In this document: positions 24,124 through 32,766 of the stretch, piece by piece | Layout of the letters: each line of letters opens with the position of its first letter | How positions within the stretch are numbered: the stretch's first letter is position 1 | Source of the DNA: Bacillota bacterium | GTDB lineage: Bacteria; Bacillota; Clostridia; Christensenellales; SZUA-584 | DNA length: 56,826 nucleotides | Assembly (NCBI GenBank): GCA_023416745.1 | Contig: JAEZHF010000026.1 | Span: 1-56,826, forward strand | Direction: 5' to 3' | Notes under the pieces: model-generated | Told to the model about the DNA's origin: nothing | Seen by the model: only the letters and a program-made list of their open reading frames with translations | The model's database searches: none | Made by a program: the position numbers and the translations under genes

Positions 24124-25779
24124 ATGAGGATATTCGAGAAATACGCACAGGCAGACTTTACATCCTACGAAGATTTTCACCAGAATTTCAAGATCACCGT
24201 ACCGGAGCGCTTCAACTTCGCTTTCGATGTGCTGGACGAACTGGCGGCAACCAAGCCGGACAAGACGGCGTTGTACTGGACGAACGACCAGGGCGCAAAG
24301 CGCGTCACCAGCTTCGCTGAGATGAAGCGCCTGTCCGACAAAGCGGCGAACTACTTGTCCTCCCTCGGCATCAGCAAGGGCGACATGGTGATGATCGTCT
24401 TAAAGCGCGACTGGCAGTTCTGGTTCACTATCATGGCGCTGCACAAGCTGGGCGCGGTCACGATACCCGCCACTCACCTGCTGACCGAAAAGGACATCAC
24501 CTACCGCGTGAACGCCGCGGGCGTGAAAGCCATCATCTGTACCGATTCCGGCGACATCAAGGCGCGTATTGACTCCGCCAAGGATATGCCGACGCTTCAG
24601 CTCAAGCTGCTCTGCGGTGACCGCGAGGGCTGGCTCAACTACGACAAGGGCGTGGAAGAAGCGAGCGACACATTCGTCCGTCCCGCACCCGAAGATCAGC
24701 CGGACAACGGCGACATGATGCTGCTGTACTTCACATCCGGCACCACCGGCATGCCCAAAATGGTGGCGCACTCGTTCACCTATCCGCTGGGCCACATTCC
24801 CACCGCGGTGTTCTGGCACAACTGCGACCCGGACGGCATGCACCTCACGGTGTCCGAGACAGGCTGGGCGAAGTCGGTATGGGGCAAACTGTACGGCCAG
24901 TGGCTGGCGGAAACAGCCATATTCGTGTACGACCACGAAAAGTTCACGCCCGCCGAGATGCTCAAGGCCATCTGCGAGCACAAGGTGACGACGTTCTGCG
25001 CGCCGCCCACCGTATACCGCTACTTCATCAAAGAAGACCTCAGCAAGTACGATTTCTCGCACATGAAATGGGCGTCCACTGCGGGCGAGCCGCTCAATCC
25101 CGAAGTGTTCCTCCAGTTCGAGAAGGCCACCGGCCTCAAGCTGTATGAGATATACGGCCAGACGGAGCTGACCGTGACCGTGGGCACGTACATCTGGATG
25201 ACGCCCAAGCCGGGCTCCATGGGCAAGCCCTCGCCGCTGTTCGACGTGGACATCGTCAACGAAGCGGGCGAGCCGTGCAACTGGGGCGAGACGGGTGAAA
25301 TCGTGGTGCGCACCGACAACGGCACAAACCCCGGCATGTTCCTCGGCTATTACCGTGATGAGGAGCTGACCAGCCGCGTCTGGCACGACGGCATGTATCA
25401 CACGGGCGACGTGGCGTGGAAGGACGAGGACGGTTATTACTGGTACGTGGGCCGCACCGATGACGTGATCAAGTCGTCCGGCTACCGCATCGGGCCGTTT
25501 GAGGTGGAGAGCGCGCTAATGGAGCATCCCGCCGTGCTGGAGACGGCCATCACTGGCGTGCCGCACCCGGACCGCGGGCAGGTGGTCAAAGCCACCATCG
25601 TGCTCGCCAAGGGCTGGGAGGCCTCCGACGAGCTGGCCAAGGAGCTGCAGGAGCACGTGAAGAAGGTAACCGCGCCGTATAAATACCCGCGCGTGATCGA
25701 GTTCGTCACCGAGCTGCCCAAGACCATCAGCGGCAAGATCCGTCGCGTGGAACTGCGCGAGCGCGACAAGAATAAGTAG
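24124..25779 (+). CDS. AMP-forming acyl-CoA synthetase
   Basis: This 551-residue enzyme activates a carboxylic acid to its CoA thioester with ATP. The adenylation motifs are clear: YFTSGTTGMPKMV (phosphate loop, about residue 200), YGQTE, YHTGDVAW, GRTDDVIKSSGYRIGPFEVE (hinge) and the C-terminal TISGKIRR with the catalytic Lys. It resembles acetyl- and medium-chain acyl-CoA synthetases more than the aryl ligases, but the substrate is not readable. An isoleucine-type T-box suggests a link to branched-chain amino acid carbon (for instance 2-methylbutyrate), which is inference only. GGGGG lies 4-8 bases before the ATG, and the two genes form one operon ended by the hairpin at 25811. Confidence 0.93.
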   Translation: MRIFEKYAQADFTSYEDFHQNFKITVPERFNFAFDVLDELAATKPDKTALYWTNDQGAKRVTSFAEMKRLSDKAANYLSSLGISKGDMVMIVLKRDWQFWFTIMALHKLGAVTIPATHLLTEKDITYRVNAAGVKAIICTDSGDIKARIDSAKDMPTLQLKLLCGDREGWLNYDKGVEEASDTFVRPAPEDQPDNGDMMLLYFTSGTTGMPKMVAHSFTYPLGHIPTAVFWHNCDPDGMHLTVSETGWAKSVWGKLYGQWLAETAIFVYDHEKFTPAEMLKAICEHKVTTFCAPPTVYRYFIKEDLSKYDFSHMKWASTAGEPLNPEVFLQFEKATGLKLYEIYGQTELTVTVGTYIWMTPKPGSMGKPSPLFDVDIVNEAGEPCNWGETGEIVVRTDNGTNPGMFLGYYRDEELTSRVWHDGMYHTGDVAWKDEDGYYWYVGRTDDVIKSSGYRIGPFEVESALMEHPAVLETAITGVPHPDRGQVVKATIVLAKGWEASDELAKELQEHVKKVTAPYKYPRVIEFVTELPKTISGKIRRVELRERDKNK

Positions 25780-25810
25780 ATATTATCTGGGAGATGTTAT
25801 AGAGGCAGGA

Positions 25811-25840
25811 AAAGCGCCAGCTGCGAAGCGGGCGCTTTTT
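25811..25840 (+). terminator. Terminator of the T-box operon
   Basis: AAAGCGCC pairs with GGCGCTTT over a 12-base loop and leads into TTTTT. It lies about 35 bases past the acyl-CoA synthetase stop. The remaining 180 bases up to 26024 show no gene. Confidence 0.8.
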
Positions 25841-26024
25841 ATGTTTGCTGATACTGCTTATGCTCCAAAACCTAACCCTCTTCTGCCCCGCGCACAACAT
25901 GGAACCTTGCTACGAATGATGGTAGCAGGAGACAATCTGATGCTGTTGCGACTTGTGATTTGAGTACCTGACGTATAGATTTGGTTGCGTCATTCCATGT
26001 GCCGGACATCCCGTGTTTGTATTC

Positions 26025-26678
26025 TCATGCCATAATTGGCTTTGTAATTGTACGTTTCTTAAAAAGAAATCTTAAGTTGTAGAGCGAATACACCGCGATC
26101 AACATGAGCGGAATGTCCATATATACCTGCAGCAAGAATACGCCTGTGATACCATAGAACAAGGCCATCAGCGTTGTAGCCGTGTAAACTCCTTTGCTCA
26201 CCCTTGGATAAAAGAGGTTAAGCAACCCCATAGTAACTGTTAGCGTTGGACAGGGAATGATGCCAAATGGGGAGAGAAAAATAAACAATATTGGGCTTAC
26301 ATTCACAAAATGCGGATACAACAATCCCAAAAAGATAAATGCAAGACAAAGCGCATTTTTAACATTCGTGCCCCACGTGTGCCGACTGAAAGAGACAGTT
26401 ACAATCTCGTTTCTGCGCCGGAAAAACTCGACAATTACAAAACCAAGCAGGATAACAAAAACACCTCCGTTAAAAGGGTTGTCGTTGATGCAGGCAATAA
26501 CGGCAACAGAAGTAAAGAGTACCGACAATGCCCCGTTATATACGAAGCGCTTCTGTTTAAATGCGGGAATAAAGAACAGAATCGTCAATGCAATGACCAT
26601 GACATGCAATGCGATACTGAGAACAGGGTATTTTCCCGCCACTGACTGGATATAGTTCAGTATGATTGTTTTATCCAT
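26025..26678 (-). CDS. DUF6064-like six-helix membrane protein
   Basis: This 217-residue protein has about six hydrophobic helices. The segment SPFGIIPCPTLTVTMGLLNLF matches the PFG-x-x-PCPT signature of DUF6064 membrane proteins, whose function is unknown. It starts 20 bases after the padR stop with a modest ribosome-binding site (GGGG), so it should be controlled by the PadR regulator. GC content is visibly lower than in the flanking genes, and the pair might have come in by transfer. Confidence 0.75.
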   Translation of the reverse strand: MDKTIILNYIQSVAGKYPVLSIALHVMVIALTILFFIPAFKQKRFVYNGALSVLFTSVAVIACINDNPFNGGVFVILLGFVIVEFFRRRNEIVTVSFSRHTWGTNVKNALCLAFIFLGLLYPHFVNVSPILFIFLSPFGIIPCPTLTVTMGLLNLFYPRVSKGVYTATTLMALFYGITGVFLLQVYMDIPLMLIAVYSLYNLRFLFKKRTITKPIMA

Positions 26679-26698
26679 TTGATAGTTCCCCGACTTTC

Positions 26699-27268
26699 TT
26701 ATGAATTAAGGTCTTTCGACACAAAATAGTCCCACTTTTCATCCTGCTCGATTCCTTCAAGCAGTAGGTTTGTCGATTCCTTTTCGGCGCGAGTATACGC
26801 CAGTTCATGTGTAACCATAGCTTGCCCGGTATATGGCACCCTACCACGCATATTTTTTGCCATACTGTCCAAGCGGGCAGCTGTTTCCGTCAGCATTGCA
26901 CATTTCTCTTTCAATATGCCAATAGCTTCTGTCCGTTCAATATGGCAGAGTAGTAACGCTGATACTTGAAACTTCTTTCGATCTAGGTCTGTGCTCCCCA
27001 TATATTCACGAAGTGATTGATGGAGCGCAGTTCTCCCGGCTTCGGTGATGGTATATACAGTCTTTTCAGGCATGTTCCCATCCTTTTCGGGCATCCCCTC
27101 GCAATATCCTTTTCTGCTTAGCTCCCTAACCGTGCCATATACTGATGACACGGCTACCGGCATCCATTTTCTTATCTGGATTCTGTCAAGCAGCTTTTTT
27201 ATCTCGTAGGGGTTCACCGGTTTTTCCTCAATAATTCCAAGTATTAAAACAGTGATATGAGACAGCAA
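26699..27268 (-). CDS. PadR-family transcriptional regulator
   Basis: This 189-residue protein has an N-terminal winged helix (ILGIIEEKPVNPYEIKKLL, then VAVSSVYGTVRELSRKGY and KTVYTITEAGRTAL), the PadR hallmark. The C-terminal helical part (about 100-180, KEKCAMLTETAARLDSMAKN) would form the dimer and bind effectors. The start codon is TTG, 10 bases after GGAGG; no ATG is available at this end. A near-perfect palindrome covers its promoter, so autorepression is likely. Its usual partner would be a drug or stress membrane protein, here the DUF6064-like gene. Confidence 0.88.
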   Translation of the reverse strand: MLSHITVLILGIIEEKPVNPYEIKKLLDRIQIRKWMPVAVSSVYGTVRELSRKGYCEGMPEKDGNMPEKTVYTITEAGRTALHQSLREYMGSTDLDRKKFQVSALLLCHIERTEAIGILKEKCAMLTETAARLDSMAKNMRGRVPYTGQAMVTHELAYTRAEKESTNLLLEGIEQDEKWDYFVSKDLNS

Positions 27269-27291
27269 TGTGATAATTCCTCCATGCTATA

Positions 27292-27338
27292 GTATAGTTT
27301 TGTACTAGTACAATACTATACTTGTATGTGTTTGTCAA
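27292..27338 (-). promoter_or_regulatory. padR promoter with overlapping 30-bp palindromic operator
   Basis: On the minus strand TTGACA (27338-27333) and TATTGT (27315-27310) are 17 bases apart. A 30-base palindrome (27292-27321, one mismatched pair, core TTGTACTAGTACAA) covers the -10 box. Its location and symmetry fit an operator for the PadR dimer. Confidence 0.75.
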
Positions 27339-27449
27339 GTTCTCCAAACAAAAAATATCCCGAATGTCCGGTCGGGTACAATAATCCTATTGATGAATAT
27401 GATTATACAGAAGGTATGCTATGCTAGGTCATCCACTACGGAGGGTTCC

Positions 27450-28343
27450 ATGGATTACCTCAAACGTCTGTCCGGATTACAGGGAAATGCAAAGGTGCTG
27501 GACTGCGGCGACAATGCGCGCATCGTGCTGATGAGCGACTGCCACCGGGGCGATGGCAGCCGCGCCGACTCGTTCTTCCGCAACCGCAACGTCTACCTCG
27601 CCGCGCTGCAGCACTACGATGCGGAGAAGTATACATACATTGAGCTGGGAGACGGCGACGAGCTTTGGGAGAACCGGTCGCTCGCCAGCATCATTGACGC
27701 GCACCCCGAGGTATTCGAGCGCCTGTCACTTTTCTTGGCTGATGGACGTTTCTATGCACTGACGGGCAACCACGACATCGAGCGCACCAACAGCCGCTAC
27801 GAGCCTGCCCCGCGCCGAACGCCGCAGCGCGCGCGGCTCATCACGCGGTTCCAGCTGCTCAAAACGTATCCAGCAATCCGCCTTGTGTTCCGCGGCGGCG
27901 ACATACTGCTGGTGCACGGCCATCAGGTGGACGCGCTCAACAGCACGTGGTGGCGGCTGGCCCGCTTTCTGGTGCGGCATCTGTGGCGGCCGCTTGAAGT
28001 CTTTGGCATCAGCGACCCCACCAGCGCAGCCAAGAACTATATCCGGCGCGAGCGGACGGAGAGGCTGCTTGTTAATTGGGTCTGCGAGAACCGGCGGATG
28101 CTGGTTGCGGGACACACACACCGGCCCGTCTTCCCCGACAAAGGCGCGCCGCCGTACTTCAACGATGGCAGCTGCGTCCACCCCGGCTGCATCACCGCCA
28201 TTGAGATCACGGATGGCAGCATCACACTCGTCAAATGGTGCGTCAAGGTACGTGCCGACGGCGTGCTGCATGTGGGGCGTGACGTGCTGGCCGGTCCTGA
28301 GCCGCTGGAGGAGTGGTTTCATGCCGAACCCCGCTGTCCCTGA
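27450..28343 (+). CDS. Calcineurin-like metallophosphoesterase
   Basis: This protein of about 297 residues carries the di-metal phosphoesterase motifs in order: LMSDCHRGDG, YIELGDGDELWENR, LTGNHDIERTN, VHGHQVD and AGHTHRP. It belongs to the broad family that includes UDP-2,3-diacylglucosamine hydrolases, but a lipid-A role is unlikely in a Gram-positive cell, so the substrate is unknown. The ATG at 27450 (MDYLKRLSGL) has GGAGG 5 bases upstream and is preferred over in-frame ATGs from 27390. Confidence 0.87.
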   Translation: MDYLKRLSGLQGNAKVLDCGDNARIVLMSDCHRGDGSRADSFFRNRNVYLAALQHYDAEKYTYIELGDGDELWENRSLASIIDAHPEVFERLSLFLADGRFYALTGNHDIERTNSRYEPAPRRTPQRARLITRFQLLKTYPAIRLVFRGGDILLVHGHQVDALNSTWWRLARFLVRHLWRPLEVFGISDPTSAAKNYIRRERTERLLVNWVCENRRMLVAGHTHRPVFPDKGAPPYFNDGSCVHPGCITAIEITDGSITLVKWCVKVRADGVLHVGRDVLAGPEPLEEWFHAEPRCP

Positions 28344-28430
28344 CACAGGGCTTTATCAGCATCCGGGATTTATGTTACAATGTGAGAAAAGGGCGGACAA
28401 GCATCCGCTCCCATATGAGGAGTCTGCACC

Positions 28431-28814
28431 ATGGCTGAGAATACGTTTGCCACCATCGACGAATATATCGCGCTGTTTCCTGCCGACGTGCAGGACAGGC
28501 TTCAGGCCATGCGCAGTGCCATCCTTGAGGCCGCGCCCGAAGCTGCGGAGAAGATCAGCTACCAGATGCCCACGTTCCACCAGCAGGGCAACGTGGTGGA
28601 CTTCGCGGCGTTCAAAAACCACATCGGCTTCTTCCCCGGCCCCAGCGGTGTGGAAGCCTTCGCGGACAGGCTGACGGCGTATAAAACATCCAAGGGCACG
28701 ATACAGTTCCCCTTTAACGGGCCTCTGCCGCTGGAACTGGTGAAGGAGATCACGCGCTGGCGCGTGGAAGAGAATCGGCAGATCGCTGCGGCCCGAAAGC
28801 GACAGAATAAATGA
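28431..28814 (+). CDS. DUF1801 (YdhG-like) protein
   Basis: This 127-residue protein shows the DUF1801 pattern: TIDEYIALFPADVQDRLQAMR at the N-terminus, EKISYQMPTFHQQGN and FKNHIGFFPGPSGVEAF. Members have been described as iron-chaperone-like or of unknown role. TGAGGAG lies 8 bases before the ATG. It overlaps the next methyltransferase gene by ATGA. Confidence 0.85.
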   Translation: MAENTFATIDEYIALFPADVQDRLQAMRSAILEAAPEAAEKISYQMPTFHQQGNVVDFAAFKNHIGFFPGPSGVEAFADRLTAYKTSKGTIQFPFNGPLPLELVKEITRWRVEENRQIAAARKRQNK

Positions 28815-29596
28815 TAGACAGCGAAACCGAAAAGAAGCTGGCGAAATCGCTTACCGCGGATACCACGGATATTATCCCCTTCCTCCCCTTCCTGCTGCAG
28901 GACCTCTGGGAACTCGGCAGTTCGGGTCAGGAGATGCTTGTGCTGCTTGAGCAGCATGTTCCGATTACCGCGGGCTTCACCGCGCTGGATCTGGGCTGCG
29001 GCAAAGGTGCGGTATCCGTTACGCTCGCGAAAGCGCTGGGCATCCGCTGCAAGGGTATCGACCTGATCGGTGACTTTATTCGCGAAGCCAATAAAAAATC
29101 CATCGAGCTTGGAGTGGACGAACTGTGTGAATTCGACGCGGGTGATATAAAACACGCCGTAAAAACCGAACGTTATTACGGTCTGGTGATATTCGGCGCG
29201 GTGGGCGACGTGCTGGGCGACCGACCGGAAACGCTGAGCGCTCTCACGTCCGTCATCAAGCCGGGCGGGTACATATTGCTCGACGACGGCTACCGTCTGG
29301 CGGATGACGACAGCACGCTGCTGTTTGACGGCGAATACCCAACGTTTGACGAATGGCAGGTGCTGTTTGCAAAGGCGGCGCTTAATTTGATCGCTTACAG
29401 TCCGGCGGAAGACCGCCCGAACGACGACCGCGATTTTGAATGCATCAGCCAACGCGCACAGGAGCTGATCAAAGCGTATCCGCAGCATCGGATTATGTTT
29501 GAACACTACGTGCAGAACCAGCGCGACGAGTATGACAATCTCGCGGAAAGGGTGATCGGCGTCACCATGCTGCTGCAAAAGAAGGTAAAGCTGTGA
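28811..29596 (+). CDS. Class I SAM-dependent methyltransferase
   Basis: This 261-residue protein has the SAM-binding motif ALDLGCGKGAVSVTLAKAL followed by KGIDLIGDFIREANKKS (motif II acidic residue) and FDAGDIKHA. A later segment, IKPGGYILLDDGY, is the usual post-core strand. The target cannot be told. Start and stop overlap with the DUF1801 gene (ATGA), so the two are co-translated. Confidence 0.85.
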   Translation: MIDSETEKKLAKSLTADTTDIIPFLPFLLQDLWELGSSGQEMLVLLEQHVPITAGFTALDLGCGKGAVSVTLAKALGIRCKGIDLIGDFIREANKKSIELGVDELCEFDAGDIKHAVKTERYYGLVIFGAVGDVLGDRPETLSALTSVIKPGGYILLDDGYRLADDDSTLLFDGEYPTFDEWQVLFAKAALNLIAYSPAEDRPNDDRDFECISQRAQELIKAYPQHRIMFEHYVQNQRDEYDNLAERVIGVTMLLQKKVKL

Positions 29597-29646
29597 GCTC
29601 CAAAGAGATTTTTACGAGAATTGTGGTTCTGTGAGACCAGCTCAAT

Positions 29647-30140
29647 CTAAGCATATTCTGCTTTACACCGAAGTTCATAGAATAGCAGTGCAAGTTCGCT
29701 CGCATCCTTCATATTCGCAGATATATTCTGCAATGTCCTCTTACCCACTCGACGGTCGAGCAACGCCAACCCAACAACAATTTCGTTATAATGACTCAGT
29801 GATTCGCTTATTGGATGACTAAGGAGAAAATCCACCGCGGCAAAAAAGGCTTCGGTACTGTAGATCCTTTCTCCAGTTATTATGCATTCACGGGTCCAGT
29901 ATCCAAAGGGATAGTAAGCTTTATTATTACTGCGGTCACTAACTCGGACAAATGAAGGATCAGCCCATTTGCTGTCGAACTTGGGAGCAGAACAATCCAG
30001 CACTTCAATGTCATCGACAATGATGCCCGCCCGACCCAAGCCGTCTGGGCATGCCTGTACATGGTACAGAAGTATCTGACCCTGTTTTTTAAGGATTTGC
30101 ATAAAAAGCCCTCAAGCTTTTTCTTGGTTGCGCTCCACAT
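29647..30140 (-). pseudogene. SF0329-like protein gene broken by a frameshift
   Basis: From the ATG at 30140 (AAAGGA 8 bases upstream) the frame reads MWSATKKKLEGFLCKSLKNR and on to CTMYRHAQ, the usual opening of SF0329-family proteins. Near 30043-30052 the family sequence jumps to the neighbouring frame and goes on as DGLGRAGIIVDDIEVLDC through KAYYPFGYWTRE to the stop at 29647. Restoring one base after the His-Ala codons joins the halves into a normal-length protein of about 164 residues. This is either real inactivation or a one-base sequencing error. The function of the family is unknown. Confidence 0.7.
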
Positions 30141-30169
30141 GGTTATTATCCTTTTCTCCGACCTTATAC

Positions 30170-31399
30170 TTACTTCTCCAGCGCCGCGTTCGTCTTGCGC
30201 CAATACGGCGTGGGCGCAACAGCCATAGACCTTGGCTTAAAAGCTTCAATCAGCGCCTGCTCCTCCGCCGCCGCGCGCATGGCCAGAGCCTGCAGCGCTT
30301 CACTGTCTGCGCCCTGCGCCATCAGCTCCTGTTCCGCTGCCAGCCAGTCCGCTTCCAGCGCGTCGCGCTTTGCCCGCAGCGCATCCACATCCATCTGTCC
30401 GGACAGCACGCGGCGATGCACCGCCTCGCGCTCCAGCCAATAACGCTTGGCGTCCGCCGCATCCGCAAACACCGGCGCACCCGAATCCATACCGAAGAAC
30501 ACCAGCTTGAACGCGGATATGCATGGCGTGGACGCGCCTGTGACCCACAGTGTCATGGGTTTGTCTTTTCGCAGTTGCACAACGAGGCTGCCCGTGGTGT
30601 GGTCGCCAATCACGCCGCCCGCATGCATGCATACGCTGCGCACGCTGCCTTTGGGAAACAGCTTCTCCGCGTCGCGCGGGTCGTGGGCGCGCAATGCCGC
30701 CATCATGTCCGCCGCGTTTTTGGGCGCGATGGAGCACGACGATCCCATCCGCAGTTTGGAACCGGAGAAGTGCGTGAACACCGGCTCCGTCAGCCGTTTC
30801 GCAAAGTCGAAGCCCGCTTCCACGCCGCCGCGCATCGTGTGTTCCGTGCCAATCGTCAGTCGGTTGGAAATCGCGCGGAAGCCGTCCACCCGCACCGCCG
30901 CCCACCGCCGCCCGGAGGTCTCCATCACGTATGCTTCTTTCGGGTCTGCGATCAGAAAGCCGTTGTCATAGCGGAAGTCGTGGTCGAAGCCGCAGTTGCC
31001 GCCTTGCCCGTACTGCTCCAGCAGCCCGGTCATCAGCCCCAGCGCGGCCTTCGCTGACTCGCAGCGCTCCAGCGCCAGCCGCAGCAGGTCCATGCCGGTC
31101 AGCGCGTCGGGCCCGCGTTTTACGCGCGTGAACACCGCCTCGTTACCGATGGCCACCCCCGCTTCGTTGACGCCCATCTCTGCGCCCCATATCCACGACG
31201 GCTTGCACAGCACTGTTTCCAGCGTGTGCGCCACCTGCGGTATCGTGATATACGTCAGCTTCATCGTGCTGCCCGCTGGATAATCCGCCGCCGGAACGCG
31301 CACCACCAGATGCGGCTCATTGGGGCTCCTGTCGCTGTTCTTGGCAAACAGCATGTCACCGCCCGTATATGCGGGCGTCGCGCACATCGTATCGCACAT
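30170..31399 (-). CDS. C69-family dipeptidase (Ntn hydrolase)
   Basis: This protein of about 409 residues belongs to peptidase family C69 (dipeptidase A / secernin type). The ATG at 31399, with AGGAGGTG 6 bases upstream, puts Cys at position 2 (MCDTMCATPAYTGG), where processing would leave it as the N-terminal nucleophile. Downstream family segments are LFAKNSDRSPNEP, GVNEAGVAIGNEAV, YGQGGNCG and SVCMHAGG. Residues 330-395 are charged and helical. It is probably cytoplasmic. It ends 30 bases before the broken SF0329-like gene, so the C69 stop and that gene's start belong to separate units on one strand. Confidence 0.88.
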   Translation of the reverse strand: MCDTMCATPAYTGGDMLFAKNSDRSPNEPHLVVRVPAADYPAGSTMKLTYITIPQVAHTLETVLCKPSWIWGAEMGVNEAGVAIGNEAVFTRVKRGPDALTGMDLLRLALERCESAKAALGLMTGLLEQYGQGGNCGFDHDFRYDNGFLIADPKEAYVMETSGRRWAAVRVDGFRAISNRLTIGTEHTMRGGVEAGFDFAKRLTEPVFTHFSGSKLRMGSSCSIAPKNAADMMAALRAHDPRDAEKLFPKGSVRSVCMHAGGVIGDHTTGSLVVQLRKDKPMTLWVTGASTPCISAFKLVFFGMDSGAPVFADAADAKRYWLEREAVHRRVLSGQMDVDALRAKRDALEADWLAAEQELMAQGADSEALQALAMRAAAEEQALIEAFKPRSMAVAPTPYWRKTNAALEK

Positions 31400-31436
31400 G
31401 GAATGCACCTCCTGATACAGATAAGAGTCAAAGACC

Positions 31437-31490
31437 TTGGAGGCGCCGCCTCCAAACCACTGCCCAAGGGACGCGTCCCTTGGGAATCCC
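31437..31490. repeat. Pair of perfect inverted repeats between C69 and lrgB
   Basis: TTGGAGGCGCCGCCTCCAA (31437-31455) is a perfect hairpin. Seven bases on, 31463-31484 is a 22-base perfect palindrome centred on ACGCGT, followed by GGGAATCCC. Two perfect GC-rich hairpins in tandem are more than one terminator needs. They may end the lrgA-lrgB transcript and may also belong to a dispersed repeat family; a second copy was not seen in this window. Confidence 0.6.
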
Positions 31491-31537
31491 TTTGATAATC
31501 ATATTAAAATTTATAATTAGGAAGCACATCACCGCAA

Positions 31538-32230
31538 CTACCAAAGCATCGCGAATACCGACGCCCCCACCACCGTCAGCAGACCGGCCACCACGATGGC
31601 AAGGCTGCTCATCGCGCCCTGCCCCTCCCCGATTTCCAGCGCTTTGGCCGTACCCAGCGCGTGGGATGACGTCCCGATCGCCAGCCCCTGTGCCACTGGG
31701 TCTTTGATGCGCAGCAGACGGCAGAAGCCTTGGGCCGCCACGTTGCCCAGCAGTCCCGTCAGTATGATGGACGCCACGGTGATGGCATACACGCCGCCCA
31801 GCTCCTGTGACACGCCGATGCCGATCGCCGTGGTAATGGACTTGGGCAGCAGCGTCACGTATTGCTCATGCGTCAGCCCAAACAGCACTGACAGACCAAG
31901 CACACTGCCCAGGCTGGCGAGCGTCCCCGCCAGTATGCCGAATATCACAGCCTTTTTGTACTCTTTAAGCAGATGCAGCTGCTTGTACAGCGGTACCGCA
32001 AGACACACCGTCGCCGGCGTCAGCAGATAGGAGATATACTGTCCCCCCGCATTGAAGCTCTCATAGCTGATGCCCGTCAACAGCAGTACGCCGATAATCA
32101 CGATGACGGAGACGAGCAGCGGATTGACCAGGCTCCACTTTAGCTTTTTCTTCAGCCAGACGCCCAGCGCATAGCTGCCCAGGCTCAGCACGATGCCAAA
32201 ATATATCGAATTAACAAAAGCGTCCTTCAT
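31538..32230 (-). CDS. lrgB: LrgB/CidB-family membrane protein
   Basis: This 230-residue protein has about six or seven membrane helices and the LrgB hallmarks LLPKSITTAIGIGVSQELGG and GTSSHALGTAKALEIGE. With LrgA it forms a pair linked to murein-hydrolase control, cell lysis and export of pyruvate or related acids. It overlaps lrgA by 4 bases (ATGA). Confidence 0.92.
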   Translation of the reverse strand: MKDAFVNSIYFGIVLSLGSYALGVWLKKKLKWSLVNPLLVSVIVIIGVLLLTGISYESFNAGGQYISYLLTPATVCLAVPLYKQLHLLKEYKKAVIFGILAGTLASLGSVLGLSVLFGLTHEQYVTLLPKSITTAIGIGVSQELGGVYAITVASIILTGLLGNVAAQGFCRLLRIKDPVAQGLAIGTSSHALGTAKALEIGEGQGAMSSLAIVVAGLLTVVGASVFAMLW

Positions 32231-32586
32231 GAGCGTTCACGCTTATCCTTTTTCATCGCCAGCTGCGCCGTCCAACCGGTGACGCCCATCACGATGAACG
32301 TCGTAGCGACAGTAATCACAAGAAACGGCACCAGCATAGCCTGCAGCTGCCCCCACGTCACGATAAGTCCCACTGCCGCCGGTATGAACAAGACCGGCAT
32401 GATATCCAACAGAAAGCTGCCTGCGCCCTCCACCTGCTCCAAGCGTATCGCGCGCAGCTTCAGGCACGTCAGCATGATAATAAGGCCGTATATGCTGGCC
32501 GGAACCGGCAGCGGAATGAGCAGGCGCAGCAGCTCGCCCGCGAGCGTCACCAGCATGATCACCGCTGCCTGAAACAGATACTTCAT
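32227..32586 (-). CDS. lrgA: LrgA/CidA-family membrane protein
   Basis: This 119-residue protein has four expected helices (AAVIMLVTLAGELLRLLIPLPVPASIYGLI, then GSFLLDIMPVLFIPAAVGLI), the standard LrgA/CidA holin-like layout. GAGGGG is 7 bases before the ATG. It is the first gene of the lrgA-lrgB pair. Confidence 0.92.
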   Translation of the reverse strand: MKYLFQAAVIMLVTLAGELLRLLIPLPVPASIYGLIIMLTCLKLRAIRLEQVEGAGSFLLDIMPVLFIPAAVGLIVTWGQLQAMLVPFLVITVATTFIVMGVTGWTAQLAMKKDKRERS

Positions 32587-32766
32587 GGTTTACCCCTCAA
32601 GTTGATACCGTCATTATAACACCTCTGCCCGGCAACGGACAGCCTTGTATTCCGACATACCGACATGCATCATGGAAAACGTTGGCATATGTTTCGAATT
32701 ATGATATGCTTTTTTTGGCAGCCCGTTAAGGAATCGGGGCTTTGAATCGTGTTACTGGTGTTAGTA

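Noticed and set aside
24400..25401. A 333-codon minus-strand frame opposite the acyl-CoA synthetase gene
   Set aside because: Antisense shadow; the sense strand carries all adenylation motifs.
28559..29578. A 339-codon minus-strand frame opposite the DUF1801 and methyltransferase genes
   Set aside because: Shadow; the two sense-strand genes have good starts and a coupled overlap.
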